From Apirhabdus apintestini (GTDB lineage Bacteria > Pseudomonadota > Gammaproteobacteria > Enterobacterales > Enterobacteriaceae): a stretch of DNA of 64,000 nt. Positions 41,385-52,029 of the stretch are shown in pieces. The translations under genes and the position numbers were made by a program. The stretch spans positions 3,472,001-3,536,000 of the forward strand of contig CP138906.1 of NCBI GenBank assembly GCA_033977085.1, written 5' to 3'. The stretch's first letter is position 1; each line of letters opens with the position of its first letter. The notes beneath the pieces are model-generated. The model was not told where the DNA came from. It worked only from the letters and a program-made list of their open reading frames with translations, and did no database searches.

Positions 41385-41635
41385 GTGCTCATAACGTTTA
41401 AAGGGCGAAACGCAAAGGCTGCTTTCAGAATAAGGCCCGGCTTAACGCGCGATTCATCGCCCGCGTAAAGAGGCAGGCGGCGTGGAATATATTTTTACTA
41501 CGGTATTATCGGGAAGTGGGGTGAGTATGATGGCGGAAATAGCGCCCAAAATGGGAGGCTGTTTTTTCGTTCGCTATATGGCAGATACCCAATTTTTTAT
41601 CAGCATAGAATGAGTATGCGGCGTTTATATAAAAA

Positions 41636-41829
41636 GCCGCCTTCATAGAAGGCGGCATTGTTTTGATGCCCCAGAGGGGCATACCAAATTCCTTAAAAAG
41701 TCTCTGCAGTCTGGTGAGATTTAACTCCCAAAACAACCGGAGAGCCAAAACCTGTTGATAACCACGCCCATAGGCCGTGGTTTTCAGTTGGCAATAAAAA
41801 ATAAAGCGGACGATAGCCCGCTTTATTTT
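41636..41829 (-). ncRNA. Cluster of hairpins downstream of flgL (terminators, possible structured RNA)
   Basis: Within 200 bases after the flgL stop on the minus strand: AATAAAGCGG / CCGCTTTATT at 41800-41828, AACCACG / CGTGGTT at 41759-41781, ATGCCCC / GGGGCAT at 41667-41683, and GCCGCCTT / AAGGCGGC at 41636-41656, which a T-run follows on the minus strand. The first probably ends the flgKL transcript. Three more stable stems in a row ending in a perfect terminator look like an independent structured transcript. A 108-codon open frame crosses the region but is built of these stems and is unlikely to be a gene. Confidence 0.45.
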
Positions 41830-41853
41830 CATCTGACCATATCAGCGGCGAAT

Positions 41854-42768
41854 TTATTTCAACAGGTTAAATAAATTCATGCTGTTCATTGACTGAAACG
41901 CCATCATTGATGCCTGCAGAGAATACTGAGCCATATTCTGCTGAGAAATCATGCCGACCTGGGCTTTAGGATCGTTGCCCACGGTTTCAGACAGACGCTT
42001 TTGAATATTAATCGTATTGGTTGAGGCGCTGGCAGACAGATCGTCGATCGTTTTTAACGTCGATCCCAGATCTGAACGTACCGTTGCTACGTTGTCCAGC
42101 ATCGAATCCATCACGCTACCGGCCTTATCCAGCGCATTATGCAGCGTGGACTGATCGATACTGCCGTTTTGTAATGCGGCAATCGCCTGGTCCAGCGCGT
42201 CGAATACGTTGTCCGATCCGTTGGAAAAGACTTTGTCACCGGTATGGCCGAGGGCAACCGAATAACCGTCTTCGATCTCAGCGCTGCTGCAGCTATTGCT
42301 ACCCTGATAGGTGCCGTCAGCGGCAAAGGCAGGCGTATCCGACTTAAACCCGGAAAAGATGTAGTTGCCGTTGCTATCGCGCGTGTTCGCCAGCGACATC
42401 AGTGTATCGCGATAAGACTGCAGTTCCTGCGCCATAGTGTCGCGATCGGACTGGCTCATCATATCGGCGTTGCCGGCCTTAACAATCGAACTTTTCGCCA
42501 GCGTGATGTTATTGACCACGCCGTTAAGCGTCGTCTCTTCAAAGCTCAGCGATGCCTTAACGCCGGTACGGGCGGCTTCGAACTGCGATATACGGCCTAA
42601 CGCCGTCTGTAACTGTACGGCGGTAGAGGCTTTCGCCGGTGCGTCTGAAGGGCGCATATTCGCCATGCCGGCAGAAATGTGCTCGTTAAGGTCAAACCCT
42701 CTGCCCATCGCGTTATTAAAATAGTTCACGCTGTTCTGGTAAGAGTAAAAAGTGGTAAAACGAATCAT
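41854..42768 (-). CDS. flgL: Hook-filament junction protein FlgL
   Basis: HAP3, 304 aa, joins hook and filament. Flagellin-like N-terminus (RFTTFYSYQNSVNYFNNAMG) and C-terminus (AQYSLQASMMAFQSMNSMNL). Intact and near normal length. It lies 20 bases downstream of flgK, the two forming the class 3 flgKL unit. Confidence 0.96.
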   Translation of the reverse strand: MIRFTTFYSYQNSVNYFNNAMGRGFDLNEHISAGMANMRPSDAPAKASTAVQLQTALGRISQFEAARTGVKASLSFEETTLNGVVNNITLAKSSIVKAGNADMMSQSDRDTMAQELQSYRDTLMSLANTRDSNGNYIFSGFKSDTPAFAADGTYQGSNSCSSAEIEDGYSVALGHTGDKVFSNGSDNVFDALDQAIAALQNGSIDQSTLHNALDKAGSVMDSMLDNVATVRSDLGSTLKTIDDLSASASTNTINIQKRLSETVGNDPKAQVGMISQQNMAQYSLQASMMAFQSMNSMNLFNLLK

Positions 42769-42788
42769 ATTATTTACCTTATTCTGGC

Positions 42789-44416
42789 TTAGCCAACTGC
42801 GCGCAGGATGGAGTCAAACAGCGTATTTGCCGTGTTCAACATCTGCGTATTGGCCTGATAGTACTGCTGATACATCTGCATATTGATGTATTCTTCGTTC
42901 AAGTCTACGCCGACCATTGACTGTTTCTGCTGCGCGTATGAAGAGACGATCCCCGTGTCTCGCTCACTGTCGTTTTTCGCTTCTGAGGTCCGTGAACCGA
43001 TAGTACTGACCAGGCTTCCATAAGCGTCAGAAATCGTAGAACCGTTCACCAGCTTCTTATTCTTAAGATCGAGGAACCCCTGCAGATTCGCATCATTGCC
43101 CGTTCCACCAGTATTGTCGGCAAGGGCGATTTCATCCGCATTATCTAAATCCATGGTTATGGAAGAAGCGATACCTTCCGTCGGATTTAGCTGGAAGGTA
43201 TCGCCTTCGGCTGCACCGGAGCCCACGTCAACGGAGACGCCGTCGAACTCAAGCTTGCCGCCGTTCATAGTCGCGTTAACCTTACTGCCATCTTCGGTGG
43301 TAACTTCCCACGCACCATTTTTGAAGGTGATGTTGTAATTCTGCGACTTCACCTGGCTAATATCGCTATAGCTCATGGTCGGCTGGCTGGTGCCGGTGTT
43401 ATCCGCGTTCGGCTTCACTTTTGGCGGCGTAAAACCATAAATAGGTTTACCGGCATTGCCGTTCTTATCAAATCCTTTCTGGTTCACTTCATTGAAAGCA
43501 TTCGCCATCTGCAGCGCGATATCATTAAGCTGGTTACGCACATCAACCAAATCTTCATTACGGTATTTCAGGTAACCGGCCAGCGCGCCGCCGGAGACAA
43601 TGCTGCTATTCAGCTTCTGCCCTTTGCCTGTCGGATCTTCGCACATGAGCACTAAGCGCGTCGGGTCACCCGGATCCTGCTGGGTGCTCAGCTTGCTGGC
43701 GCCGTCGTCGCCCACAAGCTGGGTGCCGTTTTGCAGCTTCACGTTAACAACGCCGTTCGGCGACTCATTCACCGTGATGTTGATCTGCTGGCTCAGGTTT
43801 TCCAGCAGCGTATCGCGCTGATCCAATAGATCCGCTGGCGCAGTGCCGGAGGTCGCCTGAATACGCGCGATATCCTGGTTCAGCTTAGCCAGCGAAGACG
43901 TCATATTATTGATGTCGTCAACGGTGTTTTTAATGTTAGTGGTGTTGCTTTTAGCTCTTCATCCAGCGCTTTACCGCGGGTATTGAACTGGTTAGCCAGC
44001 GTGCGGAACTGAGCCAGCACGTTAGTGCGCCCAGGGCCGTCATCCGGTTTACCCTGCAGGCCCGTCAGGCCTTCAAATACGTCGGAAAGCGTGGTCGATA
44101 CGTTATTGGTGACATCGGCAAACAGGTTATCAATGCCGCTAAGGGACTGATAGCGCACGGTGCTGTTGCTGTAGCTTGATAGCGCGCCGCGCACCTGAGT
44201 ATTGATAAATGCGTCATACGAGCGCTGGACTCCGTCCACTTTCGCGCCGTAGCCATAAAAACCGACGCTAGTAGAGAGTCCGCCATTCTCGCCCAGCATA
44301 ATATTGCGGCGGTTATAGCCTGGAGTGGTCGCGTTAACCAGGTTGTTACCAATAATATTCAGCGCAGACTGGCCGGCGGATAAACCGCTGCGCGCCAGAT
44401 ACATTAAATTAGACAT
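42789..44416 (-). CDS. flgK: Hook-filament junction protein FlgK, frame interrupted once
   Basis: HAP1, about 542 aa, sits between hook and FlgL. The rod/hook signature opens it (MSNLMYLARSGLSAGQSALN, then NLVNATTPGYNRR), and the helical C-terminus reads NEEYINMQMYQQYYQANTQM, then LNTANTLFDSILRAVG. Near 43956 an A run of four must be five to restore ELKSNTTNIKNTVDDINNMT. It is preceded by a sigma-28 promoter overlapping the end of the flgJ region. Confidence 0.95.
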
Positions 44417-44477
44417 GCTCTTCTACTCTTACTTGAAAAGTTAACCAACGTGCGGCTTCTTTAGGAATATGCGTTAT

Positions 44478-44504
44478 ATATCGGCAGACGGCGAAAAAAC
44501 TTCA
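44478..44504 (-). promoter_or_regulatory. Sigma-28 promoter of flgKL
   Basis: On the minus strand: TGAAGTTT, 11 bases, GCCGATAT. Seven of eight bases match in each box. It ends two bases before the flgJ stop codon region, so flgKL can be expressed apart from the flgB operon. Confidence 0.83.
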
Positions 44505-44506
44505 GC

Positions 44507-45496
44507 CTAAAATATTTGCGATAAATCGGTCTGATAAGACGTAATCGCCTGCTTTCCTTCCTCTACTACTTTTTCGCCAATCGTCTTAATTTGCTTCATG
44601 ACGTTGATGAGTTTTTTCGCATAGTGAGGATCGGTAGCGTAACCCGCCTTTTGCAGTTCCTTCGCGGCCTGTTCCGCCGTATCTGCCTGCATTACCGAGC
44701 GGTAGCGCGGCGATGAATTCAGTAACTGCACATAATCCTGCATGGCCTGTTTATAGGAATCGTAAACGCGAAAACGCGCGCGCACTTTATGCGCCACGCC
44801 GTCGATATATTCCGTAGTGGTAATTTCCGTACTTTTTCCTTTCCAGGAAGAGCCGGCTTTAATCCCAAACAGGTTATGGCTGGGCCGCCCTTCGTGGGTC
44901 GGGATCTCGCGCTTGCCCCAGCCGGATTCCAGCGCGGCCAGCGCCAGAACCACATGATGCGACAAACCGCTTTCTTTCACCGCTTCCTGGGCCGGACCCG
45001 CCAGCGACTGAACAAAGCTTGCGTTTTCCCGCACCGGTCCGGTACGGGATGCATTAGCGCCGCGTCCGGCGAAATCTGGCAGCGCCTGCTCAAGCATATG
45101 CTCCAGCCGGCGTTCTCCCTGGGCGTGGACCGCCGCCGGGTTGAGCGTCAGCGGACTTTCAGGTGTTGCAACGCGCTGCACCGCCTGCTCAGGCTCTACC
45201 TTACCGCCAAGCTGGCGCACGATAACATCGGCAAACCCCAGCCCTTTCTTCGACAGATCCTGCGATAACTGCTGATCGTACATGGAGGTATAGAGCCGCG
45301 ATTGATCGTTATCCAGCATACTGCCGCCCGGCAGCGCCTCACGCATGCTTTTCATCATCATTTGCACGAAAAGCCCCTCCATCTGCTGCGCAACGGCGCG
45401 CAGCCCTGCCTGAGGCGAGCGCTGCACCTGGTTTTTCAGCGTCGACAGCGACTGGAGATCAAACGCAGCGTCCTGCGTGAACTTGATGTCAGCCAC
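44507..45496 (-). CDS. flgJ: Rod cap and peptidoglycan hydrolase FlgJ
   Basis: A 329-aa two-domain protein. The N-terminal rod-capping part has QQMEGLFVQMMMKSMREALP. The C-terminal glucosaminidase part shows ALAALESGWGKRE with the catalytic Glu, then NLFGIKAGSSWKG and GYATDPHYAKKLINVMKQI. It locally opens the cell wall for the growing rod. Intact. Its start overlaps the flgI stop. Confidence 0.97.
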   Translation of the reverse strand: MADIKFTQDAAFDLQSLSTLKNQVQRSPQAGLRAVAQQMEGLFVQMMMKSMREALPGGSMLDNDQSRLYTSMYDQQLSQDLSKKGLGFADVIVRQLGGKVEPEQAVQRVATPESPLTLNPAAVHAQGERRLEHMLEQALPDFAGRGANASRTGPVRENASFVQSLAGPAQEAVKESGLSHHVVLALAALESGWGKREIPTHEGRPSHNLFGIKAGSSWKGKSTEITTTEYIDGVAHKVRARFRVYDSYKQAMQDYVQLLNSSPRYRSVMQADTAEQAAKELQKAGYATDPHYAKKLINVMKQIKTIGEKVVEEGKQAITSYQTDLSQIF

Positions 45497-46615
45497 TAGT
45501 TAATCTCCACCTTCGCCCGTAAACATCCCGCGCTCTGCATCGACTGGATAATCGCCATCAGATCGTTCGGCGTCGCCCCGAGGGAATTCAGCGCGTTAAC
45601 TACGCTGCTCAGGTTGGCGCTGGCTTTCACCTGCTGCAGCGATCCGCCGCTATTGCGCACAGAAACTTGGGTATTTGGCACCACCGCAGTTTGGCCACCG
45701 GCCAGCGGCGTATCCGGTTGAACGACCTGGTTATTGCGGCTCACTTCCACGGTCAAATCCCCCTGCGCGATAGCACAGGAATCCAGCGTAACGTTGCGGT
45801 TCATGACAACCGAGCCGGTACGGGAGTTAATAATGATACGGGCATCCATCGGGCCAACGGTAACGGTCAGGTTCTGGATTTCAGACAGCATGCGTACTTT
45901 GCCCGGCCCGCTGGACGGTACGGAAATTGTCACCGTATTACTGTCCTGAGCCATCGCCATGCCGCTGCCGTAACGGCGATTAATCGTGTCGCTAATTTTC
46001 TGCGCCAGCGAGAAATCTTCGTCATTTAATTGCAGGCTGATTTGGCTGCTGTTACTAAATTCAGCCGGCACTTCGCGCTCAACCACCGCGCCGCCGTTTA
46101 TCCGCCCGCCGTTAAGCTGATTGATCTGAACTTTACTGCCGCCGCCCTGGGCGCCGGCACCGGAGATTAAAATATTCCCCTGTGCGAAAGCGTAAACCTG
46201 GTTATCCACCCCTTTTAGCGGCGTCATGAGCAGCGTACCGCCGCGCAGGCTCTTTGCGTTCCCCATAGAAGAGACCACAACGTCAATTTTCTGTCCCGCA
46301 CGCGCAAAGGGCGGCAGCTTCGCCGTCACCATGACAGCAGCCACGTTTTTCAACTGCATATTGGTGCCAGGGGCACGGTTATCCCAAGCTGGGATAACAT
46401 GTTATTCAGCCCTGGGTGGTAAACGGCGTTTGCATTGTCTGGTCGCCGGTCCCATCCAGACCGACCACCAGCCCGTAGCCGATGAGTGCGTTATCGCGCA
46501 CACCCTGGACGCTGGTTAAATCGCGAATACGCTCCGCGCTCACGGAAAATGACAGAACCGTTCCCAGCACAAGGCAGAGCAAACGAGAAAATAGCCGAAT
46601 CATCGTGTTATTCAT
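45496..46615 (-). CDS. flgI: Flagellar P-ring protein FlgI, frame interrupted twice
   Basis: Periplasmic ring protein of about 373 aa. Signal peptide LFSRLLCLVLGTVLSFSVSA, then RIRDLTSVQGVRDNALIGYG, the classic mature start, and RDKVTRIVINSRTGSVVMNR-like RIIINSRTGSVVMNR later. Two one-base losses lie near 46408 (G run) and 46370 (C run four for five); repairing them gives TTQGLNNMLSQLGITVPPGT without gap. Member of the flgBCDEFGHIJ operon. Confidence 0.94.
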
Positions 46616-46627
46616 TGCCTTTATTAC

Positions 46628-47367
46628 TCAAAACGGAGAAGCCTGCAGGAAGAAGCGCTGTAACCAGCCCATCTGCTGTGCTTCGTTAATATAACCATTG
46701 CCGACATATTCAATACGGGCATCGGCCACCTGAGTAGAAACCACCGTGTTACTGCCGCTTATCGTGCGCGGATTCACTATCCCTGAGAAACGAATGAACT
46801 CAGTTCCCTGATTGATAGCTATTTGTTTCTCGCCAACCACCTGCAGGTTGCCGTTCGCCAGCACCTGTTTCACCGTCACCGTAATGGTGCCGCTAAAGGT
46901 ATTTTTCGCCGCTGCGCCGCCTTTGCCGCCGTAATCGCTTTTACCTTCTATCGAGGTATCCGCGCGATCGCCGCCAAATAACCCTGACAGGAAACGCGGC
47001 ATTGCTTTAAAGGTCAGCCCAGTAGAACCGTCACGGGATGCATTAGCCGATGAGCTTTTACTGGCGCTCACATTTTCCTGCAGAATAATGGTCAGGGTAT
47101 CCCCAATATTGCGCGGACGGCGGTCTTCAAACATTGGCTGGTAACCATAGTTCATGGCCTGGCCCATCTGATAAATGGAACCATTGGACATCGCCGGCGC
47201 GGGCGGTACCGGCGCTGCTGTCGTGCTGCCTGCAACCAATGGCGGATGCGGCATATACACGCAACCGCTAAGAATAACGGGAATAACAAGACAACTAACG
47301 GCAGCAAATTGTCTGCTCTCACGCAGCCGAAACCTGCGTTTCAGGTCACGTGAAAAAATCGGCTCAT
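46628..47367 (-). CDS. flgH: Flagellar L-ring lipoprotein FlgH, frame interrupted once
   Basis: Outer-membrane ring lipoprotein of 246 aa. The lipobox is LSGC in VIPVILSGCVYMPHPP. The family block FEDRRPRNIGDTLTIILQEN and the ending NEAQQMGWLQRFFLQ are clear. Near 47355 six T must be seven; the start then is ATG at 47367 (MSRFFSRDLKRRFRLRESRQ). The N-terminal extension before the signal segment is longer than in E. coli. Confidence 0.93.
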
Positions 47368-47423
47368 AATGACTATCCTGGAACTGAGTGACACCGGGCC
47401 GCGATGCGACCCGGTAGACGGTA

Positions 47424-48205
47424 TTACAACTGCGTCAGACGCTGCAGCATTTGGTCGGAGGTAGAAACCGCTTTACTGTTAATCTCATACGCGCGCTGGG
47501 TCTGGATCATATTGACCAGTTCCTCGGCAACGTTAACGTTTGAGGTTTCTACGTAGCTTTGCTGTAACGTCCCGGCACCGTTCATGCCCGGCGTGCTTTC
47601 ATTCGGCGCACCGGAGGCCTGGGTTTCGCGATACAGGTTTTCGCCCAGACTTTCCAGACCGGAATCGTTAATAAAGGTCGTTAGCGTAAGCTGACCAATT
47701 TGCTGAGTACCGGTCTGGCCCGCTACCGTCACGCTGACAATACCGTCTTTACCGATAGTCAGCGTCTGCGCGTCCTGAGGGATAGTGATCGCAGGCTGGA
47801 TTTGGTAGCCGCTGGAGGTAACCAACTGACCATTCTGATCGACCTGGAAAGAGCCATCGCGCGTATAGGCCGTAGTGCCATCAGGCATGGTGACCTGGAA
47901 AAACCCCGGCCCTGAATCGCCACGTCTTTTGAGTTGTTGGTTTGCTGCAGCGCGCCCTGAGAATGGATGCGCTCGGTCGCCACCGGACGCGCACCGGTAC
48001 CTAACTGCAGGCCGGACGGGATGGTGGTTTGTTCAGATGACTGGGCGCCAGGCTGACGCAGCGTCTGATAAATCAGGTCTTCAAACACAGCGCGCTGGCG
48101 CTTGAACCCGTTGGTGCTGACGTTCGCCAGGTTGTTGGATATGACATCCATATTGGTCTGCTGTGCTTCCAGACCGGTCTTCGCTATCCATAAAGAGCGA
48201 ATCAT
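47424..48205 (-). CDS. flgG: Distal rod protein FlgG, frame interrupted once
   Basis: A 260-aa distal rod subunit. MIRSLWIAKTGLEAQQTNMD, then ISNNLANVSTNGFKRQRAVF, and the C-terminal NVNVAEELVNMIQTQRAYEI are textbook FlgG. Near 47907 a G run of four must be five to restore IQGRGFFQVTMPDGTTAYTR. The downstream half is otherwise perfect. Confidence 0.96.
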
Positions 48206-48227
48206 AGTGTGTTCCTCAATCGTGTAA

Positions 48228-48968
48228 TCACGCAGGGCCTAAAAGCTGGTTAGCCCGCTGCGCGTTATCGCTAACGTTGCTGACCACTTTCATCTGCATT
48301 TCAAATTGCCGGGCGTTGCCAATCATTGAGACCATGGCTTTGACCGGGCTGACATTACTGCCTTCAATCGCGCCGGGGATTAACCGCAGCGTGGGATCGT
48401 TAGGCAAGGCGTCCTGTTGGTCCTGCGCATGAAATAGCCCGTCATCGCCGTGCTGCAGTTCATTGCCGGAGGCGCGAACCATTTTCAGACGCCCGACCTG
48501 CGCGATAGCTTTCGCCTCATCGCCTGCGCCAAGGGCTGAAACGGTGCCGTCCGGCGCAATGGTAATTTGCGACTGCGGCGGAACGGCAATCGGGCCGCCG
48601 TCGCCCATCAGCGGCAAACCGCCAACGCGCAACTGACCTTCGCTATCCACTTCAATATTGCCGTTACGGGTATAGCCTTCGCCGCCGTCTGGCAACTGCA
48701 CCGCTAACCAGCCGTCCTGCTGCAGCGCCACGTCCAGATCGCGCCCCGTGTGTTCCACCGGGCCCATGGAAAAGTCATTGCCAGGCGTAGAGCTGGCTAC
48801 CATGGTACGCGTCGGGATGGTTTGCCCTTCCACCGGAACCGCGCGAAAAGCGGACAACTGCGCGCGAAAACCCGGCGTAGAAGCATTGGCCATGTTGTTT
48901 GATACCACGGCCTGTTGATCGAGGACGGCGCTCGCCGCCCCCATTGCTGTATATAGTGCGCGATCCAT
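48228..48968 (-). CDS. flgF: Proximal rod protein FlgF
   Basis: A 246-aa rod subunit. MDRALYTAMGAASAVLDQQ, then VVSNNMANASTPGFRAQLSA, with C-terminal MVSMIGNARQFEMQMKVVS. Intact and of normal length. It lies between flgE and flgG. Confidence 0.97.
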   Translation of the reverse strand: MDRALYTAMGAASAVLDQQAVVSNNMANASTPGFRAQLSAFRAVPVEGQTIPTRTMVASSTPGNDFSMGPVEHTGRDLDVALQQDGWLAVQLPDGGEGYTRNGNIEVDSEGQLRVGGLPLMGDGGPIAVPPQSQITIAPDGTVSALGAGDEAKAIAQVGRLKMVRASGNELQHGDDGLFHAQDQQDALPNDPTLRLIPGAIEGSNVSPVKAMVSMIGNARQFEMQMKVVSNVSDNAQRANQLLGPA

Positions 48969-48980
48969 AATTGGCTACCG

Positions 48981-50216
48981 TTAACGCAGGTTAACCAGCG
49001 TCTGGAGGAGCTGATCCTGAGTTTTAATGGTCTGAGAGTTAGACTGGTAGTTACGCTGCTGGATCATCATACTCACCAGTTCCTGGCTCATATCGACGTT
49101 TGAGGCCTCAACCGCCTGACCGTACAGCGTACCCATCGTACCAGTGCCGGAAAGGCCAAGTACCGGCTGGCCGGATGCGCTGGTTTCTTTCCAGCAGTTA
49201 TTACCCTGAGGATCGAGGCCGCCGTTGTTAGCGAAGCTTGCCAGCACAACCTGCGCAATTGTCTGCTTCTCACCGTTGGAGTAGCTTGCCGTGACCAGAC
49301 CGCCTTCATCAATCTGATAGCCAATCATGGTGCCCGGTGCATAACCGTTGGTAGTGTTTTCCGTGGTACCGTCTTTTTCTGAGTTCTGGGTGAAGTTCAG
49401 CGTAGTATCAAAGTTCAGCGCATTGGCACCGTTATACGATTCGCCTTCAACCGGGATTTTGACGTCTTTCGGCGTCATATTGCCGCTGGCATCAAATTTT
49501 AAATCAACGGTTTTATAAGCAGCCAGGTTATTGGCATCGCCGCCCAGCGGGCTGGTTGCGTCACAGCTATAGACTTTCCACTCATTCGGACCCGTTTTCT
49601 GGTAGTACAGGTTAATGGTGTGTTTATTACCGAGGCTATCGTAAGCGCTTACCTGGCTCTTAAAGTTATAGGTATCGTCTTTGGTCGGATCGAAAGCTAT
49701 CGGATTGCCCGCATCATCGACGATTGCCTTATCTTCAGAGCACAGGTTACCTGTGATTTTGCCAGAGGTAGATGCGGATGCCGGCATGCCATCGCTTGGG
49801 ATACGGATTGGGCCAACATCAGAACCCTGCTGAATTTTCGGCGGCGTACCGGTTGCCTGGTAGCCCGTCAGGAACATACCCTGGTTATTCACGATATAAC
49901 CGTCTTTATCTTTCTGGAACTGGCCGTTACGGCTGTAGTATACGGAGCCTGCGTCATCCTGCATCCGGAAGAAACCGTTGCCCTGCAGCGCCATATCCAG
50001 AGAATTACCGGAGCTTGCGATAGTACCATCGCTAAAGTTCTGGTTAATGCCCGCGACTTTAACGCCCAGACCGATACGCGAACCGGCAAAAATATCGGCG
50101 AAAGAGGCCGAGCCGGATTTAAAACCCACAGTCTGTGAGTTAGAAATGTTATTACCAATCACGTCCAGCGCCTGCGAGGCGGCGTTCAGACCACTTACAC
50201 CTTGTGCGAAACCCAT
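48981..50216 (-). CDS. flgE: Flagellar hook protein FlgE
   Basis: A 411-aa hook subunit. MGFAQGVSGLNAASQALDVI, then GNNISNSQTVGFKSGSASF, and C-terminal NVDMSQELVSMMIQQRNYQS, then NSQTIKTQDQLLQTLVNLR. Intact and of typical length. Two Cys are present (NLCSEDK and YSCDATS), unusual but not unknown in the variable central domain. Confidence 0.97.
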   Translation of the reverse strand: MGFAQGVSGLNAASQALDVIGNNISNSQTVGFKSGSASFADIFAGSRIGLGVKVAGINQNFSDGTIASSGNSLDMALQGNGFFRMQDDAGSVYYSRNGQFQKDKDGYIVNNQGMFLTGYQATGTPPKIQQGSDVGPIRIPSDGMPASASTSGKITGNLCSEDKAIVDDAGNPIAFDPTKDDTYNFKSQVSAYDSLGNKHTINLYYQKTGPNEWKVYSCDATSPLGGDANNLAAYKTVDLKFDASGNMTPKDVKIPVEGESYNGANALNFDTTLNFTQNSEKDGTTENTTNGYAPGTMIGYQIDEGGLVTASYSNGEKQTIAQVVLASFANNGGLDPQGNNCWKETSASGQPVLGLSGTGTMGTLYGQAVEASNVDMSQELVSMMIQQRNYQSNSQTIKTQDQLLQTLVNLR

Positions 50217-50257
50217 GTGTTATACCTGTTTAAAAAAGTGATTTTTGCAACGTAAAA

Positions 50258-50974
50258 TTATTTAACGGCATAGATCTGGTTAAGCCCAGCTTTGCCATCA
50301 ATGCCGAGATCGAACTGCGCCGTTCCATTAACCAGCGTAACGGACTGCACCGTTGCTGATTTCAGCGCTACAACAGTCGGCGCATCGCCGCTGTCATTCA
50401 GTGCGCTAAACTTGACTTTGTAAGGGCCATTTTCCTGTGCAGTATCTGCATCTTCAGGCAGCGGCGGCGTAAACTTACTTCTGAAATCTTTATCGCCGAG
50501 GTCATAGCGGTGCACCCCGCCATCCACATCTTTGATGGTCTGGGTGTATACGGTGCCCTCTTTCCCGGTCAGAGTGATAGTAAGGTTATCCACTTTATCC
50601 GGGTTCGCGACGCCGAAGGTCGACTGAGTGCTGCTTTCGCTCTTAGTCTTATTAGTAGCGCCGGAAGGAACGGAAACGGACGGGTCTCCTTCTATCATGA
50701 TAGAGCGCCCTACCCAATCGCTGGCGTTCATGGTGACCAGCGAGTTGGTAGCGCCTGCCACGGTCTGGTTAAGCGATGCTATCCCGGAAGCCATATTGAA
50801 CTGCGCCAACTGAGAAACCATCTCGTTGTTGTTCATCGGGTTTGTGGGATCCTGGTTTTGCATCTGCGCCACCATCATCTTCAGAAACTGCTGAGACAGC
50901 TCATCCGCGGACATGCCATTCAGCGAATTACTGCCTGACTGCGGGGCGGATGTCGTTACGGGTGAAACGGACAT
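50258..50974 (-). CDS. flgD: Hook cap protein FlgD
   Basis: A 238-aa scaffold for hook assembly. The N-terminal signature LSQQFLKMMVAQMQNQDPTN, then PMNNNEMVSQLAQFNMASGI, is diagnostic. The C-terminal part has FlgD Ig-like sequence ending GKAGLNQIYAVK. Intact. Confidence 0.97.
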   Translation of the reverse strand: MSVSPVTTSAPQSGSNSLNGMSADELSQQFLKMMVAQMQNQDPTNPMNNNEMVSQLAQFNMASGIASLNQTVAGATNSLVTMNASDWVGRSIMIEGDPSVSVPSGATNKTKSESSTQSTFGVANPDKVDNLTITLTGKEGTVYTQTIKDVDGGVHRYDLGDKDFRSKFTPPLPEDADTAQENGPYKVKFSALNDSGDAPTVVALKSATVQSVTLVNGTAQFDLGIDGKAGLNQIYAVK

Positions 50975-50989
50975 ATTCGATTCCTTTTA

Positions 50990-51394
50990 TTACTGACCCA
51001 GCGTCAGCGTTTTTAACATTAAGGATTTGGTCGTGCTCATCACCTCAACGTTCGCCTGATAACTACGTGAAGCTGAAATGGTGTTCGCCATTTCACTCAC
51101 CACATTCACATTCGGCTTCTTCACATAGCCTTTTTCATCGGCCAGCGGGTTGCCCGGATCGTATTCAAGGCGCGGCGGAGTCGGGTCGTTAACCACTTCC
51201 GATACGCGCACGCCGCCGATTTGCTGTCCGGCAGACGCATCGACTTTGAACACCACCTGTTTTGCCTGATAAGGCTCTCCGTCTGGCCCAACGACGCTAT
51301 CGGCGTTTGCCATGTTGCTGGCGCTCACGTTCAGACGCTGAGACTGCGCCATCATCGCGGAGCCTGAAATATCGAAGATGCTAAAAAGTGCCAT
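50990..51394 (-). CDS. flgC: Proximal rod protein FlgC
   Basis: A 134-aa rod subunit. MALFSIFDISGSAMMAQSQR, then LNVSASNMANADSVVGPDGE, with C-terminal PNVNVVSEMANTISASRSYQ. Intact and of normal length. Confidence 0.97.
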   Translation of the reverse strand: MALFSIFDISGSAMMAQSQRLNVSASNMANADSVVGPDGEPYQAKQVVFKVDASAGQQIGGVRVSEVVNDPTPPRLEYDPGNPLADEKGYVKKPNVNVVSEMANTISASRSYQANVEVMSTTKSLMLKTLTLGQ

Positions 51395-51425
51395 CGTCTC
51401 TTCTTTTCCGTTGCAAATATGCTAA

Positions 51426-51845
51426 TTACCGCTCGCCCGAAAGCGCGGTAGTGAGTTGTTTAAACTGATTGCCCATAATGGTGAGGCTGGATTGATAACG
51501 CACACTGTTATCCGCGAAGTTCATACGTTCGCGATCCATATCCACCGTGTTGCCGTCCGCAGATGGCTGATCGGGCACGCGGTATAAAAGCTGAGAATCC
51601 GCAACCGGCATACCTACGGCGGGAATATGCTGCGCAGAGGTCATCGACAGGCTCACCGGTGTTACCGTTGGGCCGCCGGCGTTCCCTACCGCTTTTTCCA
51701 GTTCTGCGCTGAAATCAATATCCCGCGCCTGGTAGCCCGGCGTATCCGCGTTGGCGATATTTGCAGCCAGAATTTCCTGGCGCTGGTTTAAAAGGCGCAG
51801 TGCGTTCTGTTGAAATTGCAGCGCCTGGTCAAGCTTATCGAGCAT
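51426..51845 (-). CDS. flgB: Proximal rod protein FlgB
   Basis: A 139-aa rod subunit and first gene of flgBCDEFGHIJ. MLDKLDQALQFQQNALRLLN, then ILAANIANADTPGYQARDID, with C-terminal VRYQSSLTIMGNQFKQLTTA. Intact. The 184-bp gap to divergent flgA should contain the class 2 FlhDC-dependent promoters; I do not mark exact sites. Confidence 0.97.
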   Translation of the reverse strand: MLDKLDQALQFQQNALRLLNQRQEILAANIANADTPGYQARDIDFSAELEKAVGNAGGPTVTPVSLSMTSAQHIPAVGMPVADSQLLYRVPDQPSADGNTVDMDRERMNFADNSVRYQSSLTIMGNQFKQLTTALSGER

Positions 51846-52029
51846 AAACGTACCTTTCCGTTCGCTTTTTCTCTGGAGTCAGTTTGTCATTGAGCGCATA
51901 TATTAGTGAGCGCGCGCAAAAACTATCCGATAAATAGGGCATGATTCTCGCGTTATTTAGTCCCTTCACTTTTCATTACTGTCGTTAAACTGCCCCACCA
52001 GTAAACTTGCGTCATGATGAGAGCGCCCC

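Noticed and set aside
41506..41832. A 108-codon minus-strand ORF downstream of flgL
   Set aside because: It consists of hairpin and terminator sequence, lacks a ribosome site and resembles no protein family I know.
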